Shown: positions 17,026 to 26,391, numbered from the stretch's first letter. The stretch: 64,000 nucleotides of DNA from Haloarcula nitratireducens (GCF_019599505.1 NZ_RKLT01000013.1:18141-82140); one strand, 5' to 3'. Made by a program: numbers and translations. The notes: generated from the sequence alone by a model not told the origin.

Positions 17026-18869
17026 CGTTGTTCGGTTGCTTGGATATCGCCGGTGCGTGGTAGGTGCGTACTCGGATACGCAACGTCCAGTTCCGATGCA
17101 TCGGGGAACGACCAGCCCTCGTCGTCCAAATAAGACACGGAGGGACGGTAGTACCCTTGCAGATACGGCACTGTCTCGTTGACAATCCAGGCGAGTTCTC
17201 GGACGAGACGGCGTTCTTCGTCCTCCTCGTTCGCTCGCTGTAAGGACGCGAGCGTCTCACGAATATCGACTTCTTCCTCAGGGCCGCCCGGGTTGGCGTA
17301 GGGCGGCACTGAGACGACGGGACCGAATCCGAGGTCGGATGCCTCGCGCATGAGCATGTCGGCCCGGAATGTGTGATATGGGTGCGTCTGTGCCATGTGG
17401 CCCCACTGCCGCGCGGGCAGGAACGCGAAGATGTCATCATGGACACCGACGTCAGTAAACTGCTCGACGACGCCAACCGGCGCGGCGAGGTCCGTCCCGT
17501 TGAACCAGCTATCTTGGATGTCCGGGTCCTGATCGCGGAAGAACTCGTTAAGTTGGCGTTCGAACGAGCGGACACCGTAGTACCACGCCGGTTCGCTCGG
17601 ACTCTGCGATGCGCTCGTATCCTGCGTCGGGTTCGGCGCGCCGATCATCCCCAGCGTCAGTGAACCGCCCCGCGAGTCGTTCCAGATCTCCCACGTCCGG
17701 GAGAAGCCAAGCTCTCCGAGTAGTTCCCCGGCGCGCTTCTCGTCGCCGTACATCTCGAACTTTCCGAGTTCGCCATCGAGATATTTCCGTGTCTGGGCCG
17801 GCGAGAGGCCGGTTTGGAGTGCCACGGACTCGACAACGGAGGCAGTCATCGATTCGACGGCCTCCGCCGAGCTGAAGATATGCGCGATGGCCTTGCGGAA
17901 TCGTCGGTTCTGAAGGTGGGGGTGTTCGTGATTCAGGAGGATCCCCCACCCGCCGCTACTCTCGTTGGTCACCTCCTGCAACGAATTGTCCAATGAGTCG
18001 CCCGCTGCCTCTCGGTACTCCTCAGGGAAGTGGGCCTCTCGAGTGCCATCGAATCGCCCCGCAGCGAGGCCATCGAGGACGGCATGTTCGGACTGATGCG
18101 ACTCGAAAGAGTAGGTCTGCCAGTTGATCTCGTCTGCCGCCGGATGGCTCGCTGCGGGTTCGAGTACGACTCCTTCGTCGGTCTGGTCAGCGTATTTGAA
18201 CGGTCCTGTTCCGACAGGGGGACCGTCGTCGTCCGCTGCCAGTGAGAGCGATGCCGCGGCCGACGGGCTTGTGTTCTCGAAGTAGGTCGGCGAATGGCTA
18301 ACGTGCTGTGTGAGGACGTCGAACAGCAGTACGTCGACGTTGACGTCACCGTCGAAATCAATAGCGACGGTTCCGCCCCCACCTCGACGGGGTTCGCGGG
18401 CCACCGAGACGTCGCTGATAACGTTCCAGTATGCCGCGTCCGCCGCCTCGTCGAATTGGAACTGCCTGACGATGTCGCTGGCCGTAACCGGTTGGCCGCC
18501 GATCGTTTTCCCCGACGCGGTTGCGACGGAGTGCCACTCGTAGTCGTCCTCGAGTGTAACGGTCAGGCGTTGGTCCTCGACATCCCACTCGTCTGCAAGC
18601 ACTGGAACGAACTCGTCGTCTTCGGGGTCGTACTCCGCAAGCGGTTCGTATAGGAACGCCTCGATGGCCGGGACGCGGTCCATCTCATTTCGAGGGTTGA
18701 ACTGCGCCGTGTCGGTCGCCGCAGCGACCGGAACCCTGAACGTGATGTCCTGTCTAGTCTGTGCACTTGATACACCTGTCTCCATGCCGACCGCCGCTGT
18801 CCCGCCGGTCGCTATCGCGAGCGACTGGAGGATACTGCGACGGCTATAGGTGGCGAACGTATCGTTCAT
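17022..18869 (-). CDS. Tat-exported ABC-type solute-binding protein (family 5)
   Basis: A 615-residue extracellular solute-binding protein of the peptide/nickel/oligosaccharide class. The Tat signal SRRSILQSLAIATGG is at residues 9-23 with no lipobox cysteine after it. The mature part shows FLYEPLAEYDPE, LADEWDVEDQRLTVTLEDDYEWH and GTGPFKYAD, which are usual family-5 landmarks. It heads the operon SBP-lectin-GH32. No permease or ATPase gene of this transporter class is present here, so it either works with a transporter encoded elsewhere or acts as a binding protein. The operon context suggests an oligosaccharide ligand (inference). Confidence 0.85.
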   Translation of the reverse strand: MNDTFATYSRRSILQSLAIATGGTAAVGMETGVSSAQTRQDITFRVPVAAATDTAQFNPRNEMDRVPAIEAFLYEPLAEYDPEDDEFVPVLADEWDVEDQRLTVTLEDDYEWHSVATASGKTIGGQPVTASDIVRQFQFDEAADAAYWNVISDVSVAREPRRGGGGTVAIDFDGDVNVDVLLFDVLTQHVSHSPTYFENTSPSAAASLSLAADDDGPPVGTGPFKYADQTDEGVVLEPAASHPAADEINWQTYSFESHQSEHAVLDGLAAGRFDGTREAHFPEEYREAAGDSLDNSLQEVTNESSGGWGILLNHEHPHLQNRRFRKAIAHIFSSAEAVESMTASVVESVALQTGLSPAQTRKYLDGELGKFEMYGDEKRAGELLGELGFSRTWEIWNDSRGGSLTLGMIGAPNPTQDTSASQSPSEPAWYYGVRSFERQLNEFFRDQDPDIQDSWFNGTDLAAPVGVVEQFTDVGVHDDIFAFLPARQWGHMAQTHPYHTFRADMLMREASDLGFGPVVSVPPYANPGGPEEEVDIRETLASLQRANEEDEERRLVRELAWIVNETVPYLQGYYRPSVSYLDDEGWSFPDASELDVAYPSTHLPRTGDIQATEQR

Positions 18870-19133
18870 CTCTCTTAGCTCCCGATGTCGTGGCTCACAA
18901 CTGCTGGCACACGACGTATCTACCCGGTAAGTGATTCGTACACAAATAATTACTGCCATCAAAAAGAGCTTCGAGCATCGCGCTATCGAGTGGAGGCTCG
19001 GATAGTCGGTCGTCAGTTTCTATGGGAAGTTGTACCGTCTGAAAGCGAGGAAATAGGCGTCCAAGGTCCGAAATCTGCTTTCGGTAATTGAGGTGCGCTA
19101 CGCAGTCGAATCGTTTCGCCTTCCTGTGAGCGG

Positions 19134-20783
19134 TTACGATTCGGTAGACAGATCGTATGCTATCAGGTGTTCCAGAGTCGCAGTGCCGCCGTCGGCGAAT
19201 AGCGAGACGCCAGTGCTCTCCCAGTCAGGGAACACGAGATTCGTCATCGTCTTGCGTCCCTCGTTGGCGAATATCTCCACCGAGGATCTGTCGACGAATA
19301 CGCGTAGTTCTATCGTTCCGTCACAGAGGGGCTTCAACGGTGCGTCCGCGACGCCGTATTCACCTTCGTCGAAGAACTCGCCCGCGTTCGTCCTGTCGAA
19401 GCGGAGTTCTTCATTCGCTGCATCGTAGGTGATGATGCTCGCCTGTTCGTCTCCCTCTCGGACTCGGAGCCCAACTTCATCGGCGTCCTGCGGGTCAATA
19501 GTCGCGACGATCTCAAGCGTACGCCCGTCAACGTCTGTTCCGCTTAGCGGACCGCTAGCCGAAGCCTCTTGAGAACAGACTTGATCAGCATTAGACGGCG
19601 TAATCTGTTTATCGCTCAGTTCCGCGAGTTGCTCCTGACGAATCTCGGTCAGTTCGCTCGCGGGGTGTTGTCTCACTTCGGGCCCATCGTCACCGTCGAC
19701 AAGTGAGATGGTCCGCGGGACGGTCATCTCGCCCTGCCAACCATTATCAGGCGTCTCCATCGCGTAGTTCCAGTTATTCATCCACGCGATATAGAGACCT
19801 CTGTTTTCTGGCGTGTTCGCCCAGTACTGCGGTGCATAGAAGTCGAACCCGTGGTCCGCTCGAATGGCCTTTTCGGCAGTAAACTCGGTTCCGTCGAAGC
19901 AACCGATGTGGTGCTCGACACGCCGGGGATCCATGGCCGACATCGAAACTACCCATGCTGATTCGTCAGTCCCCTCCACGGGAAGTTGTTCGAGGTTCGG
20001 CGTTTCCCATGGTTCGCCGCCGGATTCGTAGGTACTCAGATACTCCCAATCTTTCAGGTTCGAGGACTCCCAGATTTCGACGCCAGCCGGGCGGTTCTCG
20101 GCTGGACTGACGCGTGTGATGACCATGCGCCAGTTCCCGTCGGATTCGTACCAGAGCGGCCTCGGATCACGCCAGTCGCCGACGTCGCTTGGGAGGACTG
20201 GATTCTCCTCGTACTTGTGGACGGTCTCGCCGTTGTCCGTACTGTATGCGACGCGCTGGTCTTCGATTCCGGCGGCGTCGAACCCGTCGCCATAATGATG
20301 ACCGGTGTACATAGCCACGAGAGCGTCTTCGCCGAATCCGGCCGTATCGTTCTCATCGATGACGGCTCCACCGGAGAACGGCGAGATACCCGCAGTGTCG
20401 CCCGGCTCGACGGCCGGGATCTTCGTCCCGTGTTCGGTCCAGTTGATGAGGTCTGTACTCGTAGCGTGGTCCCACCGCCGCGGCCACTCGCCCGCCTGAT
20501 AGAACAGGTGGTACGTACCGTTCTTATATACCAGTCCGTTGGGGTCGTTCATCCAGCCTTCGGACGGCGAAAAGTGGTACTCCGGTCGGTACGGTTCGGC
20601 GTCTTCCGCAGCAGAAGCGGTACTAGCAAAGGACGGAAGACCATCGACTCCGCCGGCCAAGGCCGCGAACGCACCGGCCCCTATCGTCCGTGTGAGGCTT
20701 CGTCGAGTGAGCTGTAGGTCAGTCTCCGAGGTCTGGGCGGTTCCGTCAGAGGTCTCTATTGTTTCTGAGTCGTCTCCGTGCAT
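19134..20783 (-). CDS. Secreted GH32 fructan hydrolase / sucrase
   Basis: A 549-residue enzyme with a Tat signal (TRRSLTRTIGAGAFAAL, about residues 26-42). The catalytic centre shows Asp80 in WMNDPNG, Asp206 in WRDP and acid/base Glu260. The motif around Glu260 reads WETP, with Thr in place of the usual Cys next to the acid. The C-terminal beta-sandwich ends in VDRSSVEIFAN and there is no lectin domain. It lies 38 percent shorter than its GH32 neighbour with an N-terminal extension. The promoter holds AACTATCATA (20811-20820), a match to the operator-like arm before the ABC binding-protein gene. It is divergent from that transporter's ATPase gene. Expected to release fructose outside the cell. 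Confidence 0.9.
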   Translation of the reverse strand: MHGDDSETIETSDGTAQTSETDLQLTRRSLTRTIGAGAFAALAGGVDGLPSFASTASAAEDAEPYRPEYHFSPSEGWMNDPNGLVYKNGTYHLFYQAGEWPRRWDHATSTDLINWTEHGTKIPAVEPGDTAGISPFSGGAVIDENDTAGFGEDALVAMYTGHHYGDGFDAAGIEDQRVAYSTDNGETVHKYEENPVLPSDVGDWRDPRPLWYESDGNWRMVITRVSPAENRPAGVEIWESSNLKDWEYLSTYESGGEPWETPNLEQLPVEGTDESAWVVSMSAMDPRRVEHHIGCFDGTEFTAEKAIRADHGFDFYAPQYWANTPENRGLYIAWMNNWNYAMETPDNGWQGEMTVPRTISLVDGDDGPEVRQHPASELTEIRQEQLAELSDKQITPSNADQVCSQEASASGPLSGTDVDGRTLEIVATIDPQDADEVGLRVREGDEQASIITYDAANEELRFDRTNAGEFFDEGEYGVADAPLKPLCDGTIELRVFVDRSSVEIFANEGRKTMTNLVFPDWESTGVSLFADGGTATLEHLIAYDLSTES

Positions 20784-20997
20784 AGGTGATGCACTTCCCT
20801 GTAGCTAACCAACTATCATAAATATTTGCCTACGTGGCACGAAAACATCAATCACTTCCGACAGATAATATAACTAATCTTTCGAAAGAGAGTCTAGTGC
20901 GACACTCCCGAAACGCAAGTGACCGAACAGCACCGTTATTTATTTATATTATTTTCCACTCAGTTTGGGGTACGTGGTAGCACACGGAGCAGATTGT
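20784..20997. promoter_or_regulatory. Divergent promoter region, GH32 and ABC transporter
   Basis: It contains the GH32 TATA-like AAATATTTAT (minus strand, near 20817-20826) overlapped by the half-site ATGATAGTT. For the ATPase gene, an AT-rich stretch TTATTTATTTATATTATTTT lies about 45-65 bases before ATG 20998. The paired layout suggests joint control of fructan cutting and uptake. Confidence 0.45.
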
Positions 20998-21837
20998 ATG
21001 ACCAACGACGATACCCCCCTCATCGCAGTAGACGGCATCGAGAAACGCTTCGGAACAGTAGAGGCGCTGTCGGGCGTGAATCTGGAATTAGAAGATAACG
21101 AAGTATTGGGTCTCGTGGGCGACAACGGTGCTGGCAAGTCCACGCTCATCAAGACGCTCGTTGGGATCCACCAACCGGATGCCGGCGAGATACGATATGA
21201 GGGTGACCCCGTGACGATTGACGACCCGAAGGGCGCACGAGATCTCGGTATTGGGACCGTGTATCAGGACCTAGCGCTCGTCGACGAACTGTCGGTGGCT
21301 TCGAATCTCTTTCTCGGGCGCAATCCCGTCAAGAAGATCGGCGGGCTCATCCCCGTGATTGACGAAGACCACATGAACGAAGAAGCAGAGCGCATCCTCA
21401 GAGAACGGCTGAACATCCACGTCGACCCCGAAACGCCGGTCGAGTATCTCTCAGGCGGGGAGCGACAAGCGATTGCCATCGCGCGAGCGCTCGTCACCGA
21501 CCCTGACATCGTCCTCCTAGACGAACCGACCTCTGCGCTCTCCAAGGCAGCGGTCAATCAGGTTGAGGAACTCGTTGCCACGCTCAAGGACAACGGCCAT
21601 TCGGTCATCATCATCGACCACAACCTCGAAGAGATATTCTCCTGGACCGACCGCATTGCGGTCCTCTACAACGGTCGCGTCGTCGACGTTGTAGACACCG
21701 AAGGCGTAACCCGAGACGACATTGTCTCGATGATGATCAGCGGGCAGCCGGCTAGTGGCGCTGGTACAACCACAACAGATCCGGACGAACAACGTGCCGA
21801 ATCAGAGTCGACCACGTCATCTTCATCAACCGCGTAG
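20998..21837 (+). CDS. Sugar ABC transporter ATPase (ribose type)
   Basis: A 279-residue ATPase with one nucleotide-binding domain, unlike the fused two-domain RbsA/XylG of many bacteria. Walker A GDNGAGKST (41-49), signature LSGGERQAIAIAR, Walker B DIVLLDEPTSALS and the switch His in IIDHNLEE are all present. I use ATG 20998; the longer frame adds 11 residues. The tail (about 250-279) is polar and low complexity. It forms a transporter with the binding protein at 22010-23221 and the permease at 23231-24265. A half-length ATPase would act as a homodimer. Confidence 0.92.
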   Translation: MTNDDTPLIAVDGIEKRFGTVEALSGVNLELEDNEVLGLVGDNGAGKSTLIKTLVGIHQPDAGEIRYEGDPVTIDDPKGARDLGIGTVYQDLALVDELSVASNLFLGRNPVKKIGGLIPVIDEDHMNEEAERILRERLNIHVDPETPVEYLSGGERQAIAIARALVTDPDIVLLDEPTSALSKAAVNQVEELVATLKDNGHSVIIIDHNLEEIFSWTDRIAVLYNGRVVDVVDTEGVTRDDIVSMMISGQPASGAGTTTTDPDEQRAESESTTSSSSTA

Positions 21838-21940
21838 GCGAACTCGCTGCACCTGTCTCGATTCTCATCGTTTTCGGATATGCCACGACCGCCATAGCAG
21901 CCTCGCTATCAGAGAAATGCTTCCAGTTGGGACCTTTGTC

Positions 21941-21980
21941 AATGATAGTTAGAAAAACTTAAGTATAGTTAACTATCATT
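21941..21980. promoter_or_regulatory. Inverted repeat bracketing the TATA box of the sugar-binding protein gene
   Basis: Left arm AATGATAGTTAG (21941-21952) and right arm TTAACTATCATT (21969-21980) form an 11-12 base inverted repeat. The 16-base spacer contains the TATA-like CTTAAGTA. ATG 22010 lies 45-50 bases after that box. A repressor bound to both arms would block TBP/TFB. Related half sites occur in two GH32 promoters. Confidence 0.65.
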
Positions 21981-22009
21981 CTATCTCGGGAACACATCCC
22001 ATACTAGCC

Positions 22010-23221
22010 ATGCGAGTAAGCAGACGTAATCTCCTGAGAGGGATAGGTGCAGCCAGTTGTTTCGGTGCGGCCGGTTGTCTGGAATCCAGCGGGGATTCGG
22101 ACGGCGGGTCGACGAGTAACGGTGATGGCGGCGCGTCGACGGGAACCGCCAGCGGCGGGAGCGGCTCCAACGGCTATCACTTCGGCATCTCCATGAAAGG
22201 GATGGGGCAAGCGGGCCTGTTCGTACAGGGCCTCGCCGGCAAGTGGTACACGCAGGACACCCCACACAAAGTGACCATCACCGACGCGCAGTTCGAAGCC
22301 TCCAAGCAGACCGAGCAGGCCATCAACCTGCTCAACCAGGACGTCGACGGCATCCTCCTGAATCCATCGTCGGGGGAGGCGTCCGCGAAGATTGCCCAGC
22401 GAGCCGCAGAGGAGGACGTCCCGGTGATGAACTTCGACACCGCAACGTTGAGCAACGAGGTCATCCTCGGCAACATGTTCGGCCAGCGGCGCGGTGGAAA
22501 AGTCGCCGCCGAGCGGTTTGTGAAGCTGCTCGAAGAGCGAACCGGCAGCAAGGAAGCGAAGGTGATCACCAGCGTCTTCACGTTCTCGGCTCCGACCAGC
22601 CAACAGCGACTGTACGGGTTCACCGAGAATCTACCCGACAGCGTGGAAGTCGTCTCGCGCGTCGAGAGTAACGGGACCGCAGAAGAAACCACGCCGAAGA
22701 TGGTCAACGCCCTCCGGGCAAACCCCGAAGTCAATGCCATCTACTCCAATAACGTCGGGAGCGGAATGGGCGCACTACAGGCGCTCCAGCAACTCGACCG
22801 CTACAAGAAGAAGGGAAAGGAGGGCCACGTCATGGCGTTCGGTATCGACGGCGGGCCGACCCTCAACCAGCGTATCGAGGCGGGCTACTACGACTTCGCC
22901 GTCGACCAGCCGCTTCACTTCTACGCCCCGATGACCATCGAGCTCATGATAGACTACATCGAGGGTGGTAAAGAAGCGCTGCCGCAGGTCGGCTCAACGG
23001 TCAAACCCGGTGAGGACCTCACCGTCGAGAACAAGGAGGTCTTCGGCGTCAAGCCATGGAGCAAGAACTTCTGGGGGCCGGCCCCGATGACGGAGTTCAC
23101 GTCTAACGACAAGACGTGGTTCCCATGGCTCAAAGCTCGACACGCTATGATCACCGAGGACAACGCTATGGAACCGTACCTCTACGGCAACATCGCACGC
23201 CGCTACCAGGAACAACAGTAA
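22010..23221 (+). CDS. Sugar ABC transporter binding lipoprotein
   Basis: A 403-residue periplasmic-binding-protein type 1 (RbsB/XylF) lipoprotein. The signal combines a Tat motif (SRRNLLRGIG, residues 4-13) with a lipobox AAGC, so Cys is the probable lipid anchor. A low-complexity Ser/Gly/Asp linker follows (about 27-58). The mature part has typical FGISMKGMGQAG, QAINLLNQDVDGILLNPSS and MNFDTATL segments. Ligand probably fructose or a short oligosaccharide given the neighbours, though ribose or other sugars cannot be excluded. It has its own promoter with an operator-like repeat, 172 bases after the ATPase gene. Confidence 0.92.
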   Translation: MRVSRRNLLRGIGAASCFGAAGCLESSGDSDGGSTSNGDGGASTGTASGGSGSNGYHFGISMKGMGQAGLFVQGLAGKWYTQDTPHKVTITDAQFEASKQTEQAINLLNQDVDGILLNPSSGEASAKIAQRAAEEDVPVMNFDTATLSNEVILGNMFGQRRGGKVAAERFVKLLEERTGSKEAKVITSVFTFSAPTSQQRLYGFTENLPDSVEVVSRVESNGTAEETTPKMVNALRANPEVNAIYSNNVGSGMGALQALQQLDRYKKKGKEGHVMAFGIDGGPTLNQRIEAGYYDFAVDQPLHFYAPMTIELMIDYIEGGKEALPQVGSTVKPGEDLTVENKEVFGVKPWSKNFWGPAPMTEFTSNDKTWFPWLKARHAMITEDNAMEPYLYGNIARRYQEQQ

Positions 23222-23230
23222 CCGCCGATA

Positions 23231-24265
23231 ATGAGTGCTCTGACAAACCTGTCGTCGTCCGTGGAGAGCCTCCGCGGCGCCAACCGAACCCAGACGCTGT
23301 TGTTCCTCATGGACAACCTCATCTGGCCCATTCTGTTGGTGTCGTTCCTGTTCTTCTCGGCATTGCTGCCCGAGATTTTCACCGAATACAGTAACATCCG
23401 ATTCTTGCTGTATACGAGTGCAGGACTCGGTGCGATCACCCTTGCGGAGGGTATCTGTCTCATCAGTGGTCACTTCGACCTATCGGTGGGGTCGATCGCA
23501 GGCTTCTCGGCGATGACCGGGGCGTTATTCTTGACGAAGTGGGCCCCGGGGATGCCCGGTGTCGTCGGCATCGCCATCGTCCTCGGGATGGGCGCGCTCG
23601 TCGGGTTTGCGAACGGCTTCTTCATCAGCAAATTCGGCGTGAATCCATTCTTGCAGACTCTCTCGACGCTCATCATCTTCGAGGGTGGGATTCTCGTCCT
23701 CTCCTCGACGTCGATCTACAACCTCCCGAAGACGTTCACCTACCTCGGCGGCGCGACACTTGACCTGCCGCTGTTCAAGCCGATGCCTGTCGCCGTCTTC
23801 TTCTTGTTCGCGCTGTTCGTCGCCGTCTTCCTCTGGCTGACGAAGACGCGGTTCGGCCGTGCTATCTATGCTGTTGGCGGTGACAAAGACGCCGCCGCGG
23901 AGGCCGGCATTGACGTCGACAAAGTCGTCATCAGTGTCTACGTCCTCTCCGGAATGCTCGCCGCGACAGGTGGCCTCCTGCTGACCGGTTTCACTGGTGG
24001 GGCTACGCCGACACTCGGGACCGCCCAGCTGTTCCCGGCGTTCACCGCGGCGGTCATCGGCGGTATCAGCCTGTTCGGTGGCCGTGGGAACGTCCTCAAC
24101 GCACTGGGCGGTGTCCTGCTGCTTGGCACGATTAGCGCCGGCCTCGTGATGTTGAACGTCGGTCCACAGATCGTCCAGACGGTCAACGGCGTCATCTTGT
24201 TCGCGGCCATCCTGCTGTATACCTTCGTCGGCCGATACCGCGAACGACTCCTCTCGGACCTCTAA
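23231..24265 (+). CDS. Sugar ABC transporter permease (RbsC/XylH type)
   Basis: A 344-residue membrane protein with about 8-10 hydrophobic helices. Conserved landmarks are AGLGAITLAEGICLISGHFD followed by LSVGSIAGFSAM, NGFFISKFGVNPFLQTL and the AVGGDKDAAAEAGID loop that contacts the ATPase. It starts 9 bases after the binding-protein gene, so both are on one transcript. It completes the three-part importer with the single-domain ATPase. Confidence 0.93.
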   Translation: MSALTNLSSSVESLRGANRTQTLLFLMDNLIWPILLVSFLFFSALLPEIFTEYSNIRFLLYTSAGLGAITLAEGICLISGHFDLSVGSIAGFSAMTGALFLTKWAPGMPGVVGIAIVLGMGALVGFANGFFISKFGVNPFLQTLSTLIIFEGGILVLSSTSIYNLPKTFTYLGGATLDLPLFKPMPVAVFFLFALFVAVFLWLTKTRFGRAIYAVGGDKDAAAEAGIDVDKVVISVYVLSGMLAATGGLLLTGFTGGATPTLGTAQLFPAFTAAVIGGISLFGGRGNVLNALGGVLLLGTISAGLVMLNVGPQIVQTVNGVILFAAILLYTFVGRYRERLLSDL

Positions 24266-24718
24266 GGTCCTCAGCTTTCTCCATCAGCCGTTTCCGTCTG
24301 GCTACAAGATGTCTGTTACTCAACCTCGGCAGCGAGTGTAACTGCTGTCGTGTCGAACTGTACTCATCTCCGATCGACACAAACGGTCATGGTAATCAGC
24401 AGTTGCGCAGGCCATGGTCCGCCGGGTGAACCGCCACAGAGTCACGTGGTTCGAGAGAGCGAGCTCGCTCGCCATCACGAGACGGTACAGCTGTCTCCAA
24501 TAACTCCGAGACACTCGACCTGCTCCGTCTGTAGATATCGCCCAGTCACCAGCGACACTCGGTGCTTGGCCATAGAGAGTTCGGCGACCAGTTGCTCGAT
24601 TGGTGCGTCTCTACTGCCTCGTCGTCGAGTGGTCACGCCCTATCAGGAGAACATCCGATGTGAGCCCTGTTCGGTTTCCCGAGTAAGGGGGCAATTTCAC
24701 ACAGAAACGCACGCCGTC
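24266..24718. other. Intergenic region without a supported gene
   Basis: No gene recognised. A perfect palindrome CGAGCTCG lies at 24459-24466 within GAGAGAGCGAGCTCGCTCGC. Short open frames here look like chance. A decayed gene is possible on the minus strand (about 24480-24620), but I cannot name it. Confidence 0.4.
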
Positions 24719-24739
24719 TAACATCGGTACCGGTGTTAT
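24719..24739. promoter_or_regulatory. Second copy of the 21-bp near-palindrome
   Basis: Identical over 21 bases to 8072-8092 (core AACATCGGTACCGGTGTT). It lies 317 bases before ATG 25056 of the PTS permease gene. Similar GAAA(G)CGGTA words occur about 20 bases downstream of both copies, so the homology may extend a little beyond the palindrome. Confidence 0.45.
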
Positions 24740-25055
24740 TCTCCTCGCCGATACGTGAAACGGTACCAAGATACGTATATAACTGTATGGGTGGGAAACG
24801 AGAGGAATCGGCCGACCGGCGGTCAGCCGAACCGAATCAGAGACGATTCGGCGGCTTCGAGAACACCGGCTGCAACCGGCATCTCGCCGATAGTGACGAA
24901 CCGCGTGGGCGTATACGAGGATATGCTCTCGAGACTGGCAGACCAATCAAAAATGTGCAAACCCCCTAATATTTGCTCTTTCCTGTTCACAAACGCGCAG
25001 GAATGGGAAATTACACAAATATTATAATTGACGAAGTATAGAGTTTTGGTAGGCC

Positions 25056-26207
25056 ATGTCAAAGGAACTCCTGGAGGGGGCTCTGCGAAAGTACCTCACG
25101 TCAATTCGCGAAGACTTAATGACCGGAGTATCGTATATGGTTCCGTTCGTAACAACGGGTGGACTCCTCTTGGCGATGGCATTCGCCTATGCCACGTTCT
25201 TTGGTGATGGGACGGTCTCCGTCTTTGAGACGACCGGCTCAATCGGATGGTTTCTCGCACAACTCGGGACCGCTGGGCTGACGCTGATGGTACCAGTCCT
25301 CGGTGCCTACGTCGCGTATTCCATCGCAGATCGCCCGGCTATTGCGCCAGGTTTCATCCTTTCGTACATTATCCAGCAAGGAACGGTATTGGAGGTCGCT
25401 GGTGAAGCCATCGGGTTTCCCACCGCGACAGCCCAAGCAGGCTATCTCGGTGCACTCGCTGTCGGTCTGCTTGTGGGATATGTTGTCAGCTACATCCGAT
25501 CCCTAGCTGTTCCTGACGCGCTCAAGCCAATGATGCCGGTATTGATCCTTCCGGCAGGGACGGTGCTGTTGTTATTTCCCGTTGTGTTATTCTGTATCGG
25601 CGTGCCCGGTGCAATCGTCAACCAGTGGTTGCAGCGATCGCTGATCGACATTCAGGGTGGACAGGCTGTCGTCGTCGGGATGCTCCTCGGAGCGATGATG
25701 GCCTTCGATATGGGTGGGCCGGTCAACAAGGTAGCCTACCTGTTCGCGTTTGACCTATTGCGGGCGGGCATCTACGAGCCCATGGCTGCCGTCATGATCG
25801 CGGGGATGACTCCGCCAATTGGAATGGCCATTGCCACCGTTGTTGCCCCCCACAAATATCCCGACACGATGTACGAGAACGCGAAAAGCGGCGTCATCCT
25901 CGGATTGTCATTTATTACTGAGGGCGCAATCCCCTACGCCGCGGCCGATCCCCTCCGGGTCATTCCTGCACTTGTTACAGGTAGTTCCGTGGCCGCAGGC
26001 CTCTCAATGGTTGTCGGTCTCACGATGCGGGCCCCGCATGGTGGTCTGTTTGTGGTGCCTCTCTCGAATGCACCAGCGGCATTCGTGGGGATCACCCTCT
26101 TGGGATCGCTCATCACTGCTGTGACGGTGACACTTATCAAACCGGACCCAAACTGTGACGAGGAGGCTGGTAGTGAAGTCTCCTCGATACGCGCAATGCG
26201 GAACTAA
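25056..26207 (+). CDS. ptfC: PTS fructose permease, IIC component
   Basis: A 383-residue integral membrane protein with about 9-10 hydrophobic helices, matching fructose-type EIIC. The VSYMVPFVTTGGLLLAMAFA start, DMGGPVNKVAYLFAFDLL and FITEGAIPYAAADPLR are family hallmarks. It moves fructose while EIIB phosphorylates it to fructose-1-phosphate. No EIIA, EIIB, HPr or EI gene and no 1-phosphofructokinase gene is in the window. It therefore depends on proteins encoded elsewhere, as haloarchaeal ptf genes are normally clustered. The sequence is slightly AT-richer than its neighbours. Confidence 0.92.
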   Translation: MSKELLEGALRKYLTSIREDLMTGVSYMVPFVTTGGLLLAMAFAYATFFGDGTVSVFETTGSIGWFLAQLGTAGLTLMVPVLGAYVAYSIADRPAIAPGFILSYIIQQGTVLEVAGEAIGFPTATAQAGYLGALAVGLLVGYVVSYIRSLAVPDALKPMMPVLILPAGTVLLLFPVVLFCIGVPGAIVNQWLQRSLIDIQGGQAVVVGMLLGAMMAFDMGGPVNKVAYLFAFDLLRAGIYEPMAAVMIAGMTPPIGMAIATVVAPHKYPDTMYENAKSGVILGLSFITEGAIPYAAADPLRVIPALVTGSSVAAGLSMVVGLTMRAPHGGLFVVPLSNAPAAFVGITLLGSLITAVTVTLIKPDPNCDEEAGSEVSSIRAMRN

Positions 26208-26391
26208 GATAGAAATGAAAGCTGCTGTGCCGTACCAATCAAAGTTCACCCACACAAACCGATATATGTCCCGGGGAGTGGTATTCCCTGCCAGATATAC
26301 AGAGTACAAATAGACAGATAAAGACAAATAGTCCAGATAGAGGATAATAGACGGCTGAATGTGGACATACAATTAACAACCGATACTAACG

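Noticed and set aside
24480..24620. Possible decayed gene on the minus strand after the ABC permease
   Set aside because: A stretch reads like protein (QLVAELSMAKHRVSLVTGRY) but matches nothing I can name and is short.
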